Assembly: GCF_947487575.1 (NCBI RefSeq)
Contig: NZ_CANKXG010000008.1
Coordinates: 179,451-243,450 of the forward strand
Direction of reading: 5' to 3'
Length of the DNA stretch: 64,000 nucleotides
Origin: an uncultured Algibacter sp.
GTDB taxonomy: Bacteria; Bacteroidota; Bacteroidia; Flavobacteriales; Flavobacteriaceae
Below are positions 58,614 through 64,000 of the stretch, in pieces. Under the pieces are notes generated by a model that searched no databases, was not told the DNA's origin, and worked only from the letters and a program-made list of their open reading frames with translations. The first letter of the stretch is position 1; the number at the start of each line of letters is the position of its first letter. A program made the position numbers and the translations under genes.

Positions 58614-60008
58614 TTATGATTTTTGAAGTTTCATAATAAGTACATATAATAAACTGGAAGCAATCCAGCAAGGTATTACTGCATAAGCAGGAAACAAACC
58701 TTTTGCAAAGATAAAGTACAACCCTAAAGCTACCGGAATAGTCCAAGCTAATAAAACAGCCACATTAAAGCTAGATCCCTTTTCATCTGCAAAGTCTTGC
58801 GTAAAATTCATTTTTTTTGCTAGATAATGGTTAACAAAAATAACCCCACCCATTGGCCCCAAGATTGTTCCATACAAACCTACAAAATCAAGCAACTTAC
58901 TTGATAGTGTTGGAAAAATACCAGCTATTGTTGCTATTATACCTGCTAAAATTACACCCGAATATTTTTTTGCATTGGTTGAAAACAAACTTTGAAATGC
59001 AAGACCTGCTCTGTAAATGGTAGGATTTGCAGTTGTCCATCCCGCTATGATCACACAGATAATTCCTGTCCAACCTACGGCACTCCAAGCTAAAGCCCCT
59101 GGATTAGCAGAAATATCTCCAGTTAATTTTATCTGAGCCGCTAACATAAATGAAGCACAAATCCATGCCATATAGTGCCCCAAAAACATTCCAATTGATG
59201 GACCCCAACCTGCACGAGTATCTTTGGCAAAACGCATTATTGATAAGTCTGACATTCCAAAATGCATCGCAGCATTACATAACCAAGAGAAAATCACAAT
59301 TTTCCAAAAACCAAAATCTACCTTACCGTTAATAGACTGCACCACACTTATTCCTTTATCCCATTCTGCAAGTAGACTTTTCCATGAATCAACCTCCATT
59401 TGTGATAGTGCAGATAAACCACAAGCAGCAAAAACAATAATCATCCAAGGTGCCGCTATGTTGGCAAATTTAGAAACAGTATTATAACCCGCAGCTGCTA
59501 CAATTGCCATTACTAAACCCACGATGATAACAATTGCCGAAAACCCTGGGCTACTTAAACCAAAAACACTTTCTGGAACAGAAAAACTTACACCAAAGGG
59601 AATTCCAACAGCACTAGCAGAAACCGTAATCATAGCGCCTGCTAAAAAACAGAAAAGCACTCCATTAACTACATTATAAACTTTTACTAAATGCTTTCCT
59701 GCAATTTTTTCTAATTGATAATACAAAGTTAGTTTGCTAGATACAGCTATAGGAGCCACTATGTATCTCCAAGTAAGTATCGCTAGAATATTACCAATAA
59801 ACAATCCTAACAACAAATCTTTTAAACTGGCTCCCGCAGCTAAAAACAATGGGCCAATCATAAATTCAGTACCTGCAGCGTGTTCTCCTGCATACATACC
59901 TAAAAATGATTTCCAGCCTTTTAATTTTGATTGAGGCACAGGGGTTCTTTCAAATTCTCCACCTGACACATCTTCTATTGCATCTAATTCTTGTTGGTAT
60001 TCTGCCAT
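58614..60008 (-). CDS. NCS1/purine-cytosine permease-like transporter
   Basis: Multi-TM; 'GMYAGEHAAGTEFMIGPLFLAAGASLKDLLLGLFIGNILAILTW'. Confidence 0.75.
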   Translation of the reverse strand: MAEYQQELDAIEDVSGGEFERTPVPQSKLKGWKSFLGMYAGEHAAGTEFMIGPLFLAAGASLKDLLLGLFIGNILAILTWRYIVAPIAVSSKLTLYYQLEKIAGKHLVKVYNVVNGVLFCFLAGAMITVSASAVGIPFGVSFSVPESVFGLSSPGFSAIVIIVGLVMAIVAAAGYNTVSKFANIAAPWMIIVFAACGLSALSQMEVDSWKSLLAEWDKGISVVQSINGKVDFGFWKIVIFSWLCNAAMHFGMSDLSIMRFAKDTRAGWGPSIGMFLGHYMAWICASFMLAAQIKLTGDISANPGALAWSAVGWTGIICVIIAGWTTANPTIYRAGLAFQSLFSTNAKKYSGVILAGIIATIAGIFPTLSSKLLDFVGLYGTILGPMGGVIFVNHYLAKKMNFTQDFADEKGSSFNVAVLLAWTIPVALGLYFIFAKGLFPAYAVIPCWIASSLLYVLIMKLQKS

Positions 60009-60317
60009 AATTTTGGTTTAGTTAGTTATTATAAAATAGTATATCTTTCTTTATTATTTTTTAAATCTACCTCTAAAATAATTATATCATTCAGACGAAA
60101 ATATACGGTAATAGTTAAAACTCTATCCTGTACTGTTCGGTTAAACTAAAAGTTCATTAATCTACTCATAATATTCAATTTCTTAATTAGAAAAATACAT
60201 ATAGAATTTTATCTAATTAAAATCAATTTTTACGGGTTAGAACAGGATAGCTAGTTATCAATAATAATCTACTTTTATTATAACTTATACAAGAGCTAAA
60301 ATCTTAATAAAATATAC

Positions 60318-61055
60318 ATGAAAGTAGGTTTATTTATACCATGCTATGTTAACCAACTGTATCCGCAAGTGGCAATAGCTACTCTGGAATTACTAGAAAA
60401 ATTGAACGTTGACGTTTATTATCCCCAAGGGCAAACATGCTGTGGGCAACCCCTAGGTAATTCAGGATATGAAGATGATTCTAAAGGTGCATGCAAATTA
60501 TTTGTAGAAAATTTTAAACAATATGACTATATAGTTGGGCCATCTGGAAGTTGCATCTATCATATTAAACATCACTTTGATATTTTAGAGCAAACACCAG
60601 AAGTACAAAAAGTAAGAAACAATGCGTATGAACTTTGCGAGTTTTTAGTAAAAGTTCTTGGAAAAACCGATTTAGGAGCATCATTCCCACATAAAGTTGG
60701 TTTACATAAAAGTTGCCATGGCTTAAGAGGTTTAAAACTTGGTTCCTGTTCTGAAGTTAAAGGGGAGCATTATTCTACCGAAGAAGATTTATTGAATAAA
60801 GTTAAAGGACTTGAATTAATGTCTTTAAATCGTAAAGATGAATGTTGCGGTTTTGGAGGTACTTTTGCTGTTTTTGAAGAAGCCATCTCTACCAAAATGG
60901 GAAAAGATCGTGTTCAAGATCATTTAGATAGTGATGTAGAAGTTTTAACAGGTGCTGACCATTCGTGTTTGATGCATTTGGAAGGTTTAATAAACCGTAA
61001 TAAACAACCCTTAAAGGTAATGCACATTGCCGAAATATTAAATAGCAGTTTATAA
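60318..61055 (+). CDS. lutA: Lactate utilization protein, Fe-S oxidoreductase subunit (LutA/LldE)
   Basis: 'VGLFIPCYVNQLYPQVAIATLELLEKL', 'CCGQPLGNSGY', 'CHGLRGLKL', 'ECCGFGGTFAV' (CCG domains). Confidence 0.92.
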   Translation: MKVGLFIPCYVNQLYPQVAIATLELLEKLNVDVYYPQGQTCCGQPLGNSGYEDDSKGACKLFVENFKQYDYIVGPSGSCIYHIKHHFDILEQTPEVQKVRNNAYELCEFLVKVLGKTDLGASFPHKVGLHKSCHGLRGLKLGSCSEVKGEHYSTEEDLLNKVKGLELMSLNRKDECCGFGGTFAVFEEAISTKMGKDRVQDHLDSDVEVLTGADHSCLMHLEGLINRNKQPLKVMHIAEILNSSL

Positions 61056-61057
61056 TT

Positions 61058-62425
61058 ATGAACCACGCAACTAAAGCTAAAGAATTTAATAAAGACGAAT
61101 CTAAAGTCAACTGGCACGACAAAGCATTATGGTATGTTAGAGAAAAACGAGACAAATCGGCACATAGCATTCAAGGTTGGGAATATTTGCGAGAATTAGG
61201 ATCAGCCATTAAAGCTAATGTATTATCAAATTTAGATGAGTACTTGGTCGAATTTGAATCTAATGCACAAAAAAACGGTATCCATGTACATTGGGCATCT
61301 AATGCTGAAGAACACAATAACATTGTAAATAGTATTCTTGAGAAACACAATGCAAAAAGGGTCGTTAAAAGTAAATCCATGCTTACTGAAGAATGCCATT
61401 TAAATCCATTCTTAGAAAAAAAAGGAATTGAAGTTATTGATACAGACTTAGGAGAGCGCATTGTTCAATTGGCTGAAGAGCCACCAAGCCATATTGTACT
61501 CCCTGCAATTCATAAAACGAAAGAACAAGTTGATGAATTATTTCAAGAACATCTTGGAACGAAACCTAGCCAAGGAAACCCTGAATACTTAGTTAGTGAA
61601 GCACGAAAACATTTAAGAGATAAATTTTTAAAAGCAGATGTAGCCATTACAGGAGTCAATTTTGCAGTTGCAGATACAGGTGGCTTTGTTGTCTGTACTA
61701 ATGAGGGCAATGCTGATATGGGTGTCCATTTATCAAAAGTGCACATTGCATGTATGGGTATTGAGAAAATTATTCCTAAAGAAAAACACTTAGGTGTGTT
61801 TTTACGTTTACTAGCCAGAAGTGCTACAGGGCAACCTATTACAACCTATTCTTCGCATTTTAATAAACCCGAAGAAGGCAAAGAAATGCATATTGTTATT
61901 GTTGACAATGGAAGAACTGAACAACTGAGTAGAGAAGATTTTAGAGCCTCTCTACATTGTATACGTTGTGGTGCTTGTATGAACACCTGCCCGATATACA
62001 GAAGAAGTGGCGGTCATAGTTATGATTACACAATACCTGGACCAATTGGGTCTATTCTTTCCCCTGGTAAAGATTTGAAAAAACACAGTTCACTCCCTTT
62101 TGCATCCACGCTATGTGGGTCTTGTTCTAACGTATGCCCTGTGAAGATTAATATTCATGAACAGCTATACAAATGGCGACAAGTTATTGTTAAAGAGGAA
62201 AAACAACCTGTAGTAAAAAAATCTATTTTAAAAGTTGCAGGGATTATATTAGCTAAACCAAGCTTATATGGTTTTGCAGGAAAATCAGCGAGATTTGCTT
62301 TAAAACATTTACCAAAATTTATGATATACAACAAATTAAACGCTTGGGGTAAAGCCAGAGATTTACCAGAGATAAAGAATGAAAATTTTGATGAATGGTA
62401 CAAAAAACGAAATAAAAATGGGTAG
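61058..62425 (+). CDS. lutB: Lactate utilization protein, ferredoxin-containing subunit (LutB/LldF)
   Basis: 'CIRCGACMNTCPIYRRSGGHSYDYTIPGPIGSIL', 'CGSCSNVCPVKINIHEQLY'. Confidence 0.93.
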   Translation: MNHATKAKEFNKDESKVNWHDKALWYVREKRDKSAHSIQGWEYLRELGSAIKANVLSNLDEYLVEFESNAQKNGIHVHWASNAEEHNNIVNSILEKHNAKRVVKSKSMLTEECHLNPFLEKKGIEVIDTDLGERIVQLAEEPPSHIVLPAIHKTKEQVDELFQEHLGTKPSQGNPEYLVSEARKHLRDKFLKADVAITGVNFAVADTGGFVVCTNEGNADMGVHLSKVHIACMGIEKIIPKEKHLGVFLRLLARSATGQPITTYSSHFNKPEEGKEMHIVIVDNGRTEQLSREDFRASLHCIRCGACMNTCPIYRRSGGHSYDYTIPGPIGSILSPGKDLKKHSSLPFASTLCGSCSNVCPVKINIHEQLYKWRQVIVKEEKQPVVKKSILKVAGIILAKPSLYGFAGKSARFALKHLPKFMIYNKLNAWGKARDLPEIKNENFDEWYKKRNKNG

Positions 62426-62996
62426 AGAAGCTATTTTACAATCAATAAAAGAAAACAAACCAGATTTACTTCCTATGCCAACCGTTAATGTTGAGGCTTT
62501 TGCTGAAGACCTCAATATACTAGAGGTCTTTAAAAATAATATTGCTTTAGTTGGAGGTAACATAAAACAAATTGAAAAAAAAGCCATTGATACTGAAGTT
62601 AAGACCATTTACTCAAAGGCAAAACGCATAGTTTCTACTTCATCTAAAACAGCTTTAGGAACAGTTAAAATTTCTATTGATACTGATCCACATGAACTTG
62701 AAGATATCGATTTGGCAATTGTAGAAGGCGAATTTGGTGTATCTGAAAATGGTGCTATATGGGTGACTGCTGAAAACAGTATCGTTCGTGCGTTACCATT
62801 TATTACAAATGACCTTGTTATCATTCTTGAAAAAGACAAACTTTATCTTCACATGCACCAAGCTTATGATATAATTAGCCAAAGAAACAGGAGTTTTGGA
62901 GTCTTTATATCTGGACCTTCTAAAACAGCAGATATTGAACAATGCTTAGTTGTTGGTGCTCATGGCGCTATGAGCTTAACGGTATTATTAGTATAG
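62418..62996 (+). CDS. lutC: Lactate utilization protein LutC/LldG (LUD domain)
   Basis: 'MGREAILQSIKENKPDLLPMP', 'ISGPSKTADIEQCLVVGAHGAMSLTVLLV'; start set at MGREAIL (8-nt overlap with lutB). Confidence 0.88.
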   Translation: MGREAILQSIKENKPDLLPMPTVNVEAFAEDLNILEVFKNNIALVGGNIKQIEKKAIDTEVKTIYSKAKRIVSTSSKTALGTVKISIDTDPHELEDIDLAIVEGEFGVSENGAIWVTAENSIVRALPFITNDLVIILEKDKLYLHMHQAYDIISQRNRSFGVFISGPSKTADIEQCLVVGAHGAMSLTVLLV

Positions 62997-63060
62997 AGAA
63001 AATAAACGTGTACATCAATTTATACATTGCTTTTTCGCTCTAATTAAAACAATTTCAAAT

Positions 63061-63840
63061 ATGAAAAAATTAGTATTCTTATCATTAGCAGTATTAATTC
63101 TATCTAGTTTTCAACAGACTTCAATTATTGAAAAAACACTTAAAGATATTAACAGTAACTTTAAGAATATGAAAGTTACCTTAGTGAATTGGCCTAATAG
63201 CTTACAACCAAAATTAGGGAATTTAAAAAAAACAGCTTTTATGGCGTTTCCTAAAAGAAGAACTAAAAAAAAGCTACCACTACTTATTTCGTTACACGGT
63301 GCTGGAGGAAAAACATGGACTGTTGAAGAGCAGCTTAGTCGTTCAGCAAAAGTTAAAGGGCTTTCACTTGCTGAATTAGCAGGTAAAGAGCTCATTCTTT
63401 TAGAACCAAATTCTTTTGAGAAATGGAACCCAGACACTTTAAACATAATGTTAGATTACATCCTTGAAACGCACCCTGAAATTGATACAAATCGTATCTA
63501 CCTTATAGGACACAGCATGGGAGGTATAGGAACATGGAATTGGATACTAAAATCACCTAACCGTTTTGCTGCGGCTGCACCCTCTGGTTTTAGAGGTATA
63601 AATGAGCAAGACGATATAAGTAAATTAGCCAAACTTCCTGTTTGGGGAATGGTAGGTGGTAATGATGAAAAGAATGTTGAACCCGTAAAAAAAATGATAT
63701 CTCTTCTGCAGAATGAAGGTAATACTAACGTAAAACACACTGCATTTCCTGGTGCTAATCATGCTAAAGGCAACGCCATGGTATTTAGTGCTACAGAATG
63801 TATTGACTGGATGCTTAATTTTTCAAGTAGAACAAATTAA
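63061..63840 (+). CDS. Exported alpha/beta hydrolase (PHB-depolymerase/dienelactone-hydrolase-like)
   Basis: Signal peptide; 'LLISLHGAGGKTW', 'YLIGHSMGGIGTWNW' nucleophile elbow, 'GANHAKGNAM'. Confidence 0.85.
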   Translation: MKKLVFLSLAVLILSSFQQTSIIEKTLKDINSNFKNMKVTLVNWPNSLQPKLGNLKKTAFMAFPKRRTKKKLPLLISLHGAGGKTWTVEEQLSRSAKVKGLSLAELAGKELILLEPNSFEKWNPDTLNIMLDYILETHPEIDTNRIYLIGHSMGGIGTWNWILKSPNRFAAAAPSGFRGINEQDDISKLAKLPVWGMVGGNDEKNVEPVKKMISLLQNEGNTNVKHTAFPGANHAKGNAMVFSATECIDWMLNFSSRTN

Positions 63841-63878
63841 TCCATCCTCTTTAATTTTAACAAATTTTTAATGCAAAT

Positions 63879-63910
63879 AAAAAGACTCAACCAAATTAGC
63901 TGAGTCTTTT
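63879..63910 (+). terminator. Hairpin terminator 3' of the hydrolase
   Basis: AAAAAGACTCA...TGAGTCTTTTT. Confidence 0.8.
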
Positions 63911-63923
63911 TATTTTATAGTTC

Positions 63924-64000
63924 TGTCCCGTCCTGAAATAGCGATACACTAAAACATTAGTGTAATGAAAACATCGGAAAACACTGGGTACGTAAAGCGT
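63924..64000 (+). mobile_element. Left edge of an insertion sequence, probably IS3-like, truncated by the window; putative transposase ORF starts at 63965
   Basis: TGTCCCGTCCTGAAATAGCGATACACT end followed by MKTSENTGYVKR..., recognised as a Bacteroidota IS3-type transposase start. Confidence 0.65.

Noticed and set aside
63111-63446. 111-aa minus-strand ORF
   Set aside because: Antisense to the alpha/beta hydrolase
1-64000. CRISPR array
   Set aside because: No regularly spaced direct repeats seen; dispersed repeats are hairpins tens of kb apart
1-64000. Prophage or large integrative element
   Set aside because: No integrase, terminase, portal or conjugation genes in the ORF set; only an IS edge and small repeats

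Overview
This is a 64 kb chromosomal window from a low-GC Bacteroidota genome, most likely a marine Flavobacteriaceae (inferred from gene content and TAnnTTTG-type -7 boxes). It is mostly housekeeping and metabolic genes: folC, TonB/ExbBD, nhaD, anmK, mevalonate genes, transketolase/transaldolase and lutABC, plus one tRNA-Val. There is no rRNA, CRISPR or prophage. Accessory or notable modules: (1) an apparently complete arsenosugar biosynthesis cluster (about 10.1-17.3 kb) with arsS, arsM, both arsenosugar glycosyltransferase families and a translationally coupled purine nucleoside phosphorylase; I propose the phosphorylase and the DUF2064-like protein supply undefined steps of the pathway. 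(2) A downstream DUF547 / FAD oxidoreductase / polyferredoxin module with a repeated candidate operator. (3) A decayed GIY-YIG nuclease ORF bracketed by inverted copies of a short dyad repeat, with relatives elsewhere in the window, including a hairpin embedded in frame inside a glycosyltransferase. (4) A second repeat family of about 100 bp (five copies) always placed in one orientation just downstream of stop codons. (5) A 1249-aa ORF combining phosphoesterase, kinase-like and outer-membrane barrel regions. (6) A methionine-sulfoxide/redox repair cluster containing SelO next to a CxxS glutaredoxin. (7) An HD phosphohydrolase fused to a Pycsar-effector-like (PycTM/DUF5706) membrane domain, with no cyclase nearby. 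(8) The edge of an IS element at the 3' end of the window. All homology calls are from reading the sequence; no database searches were run.
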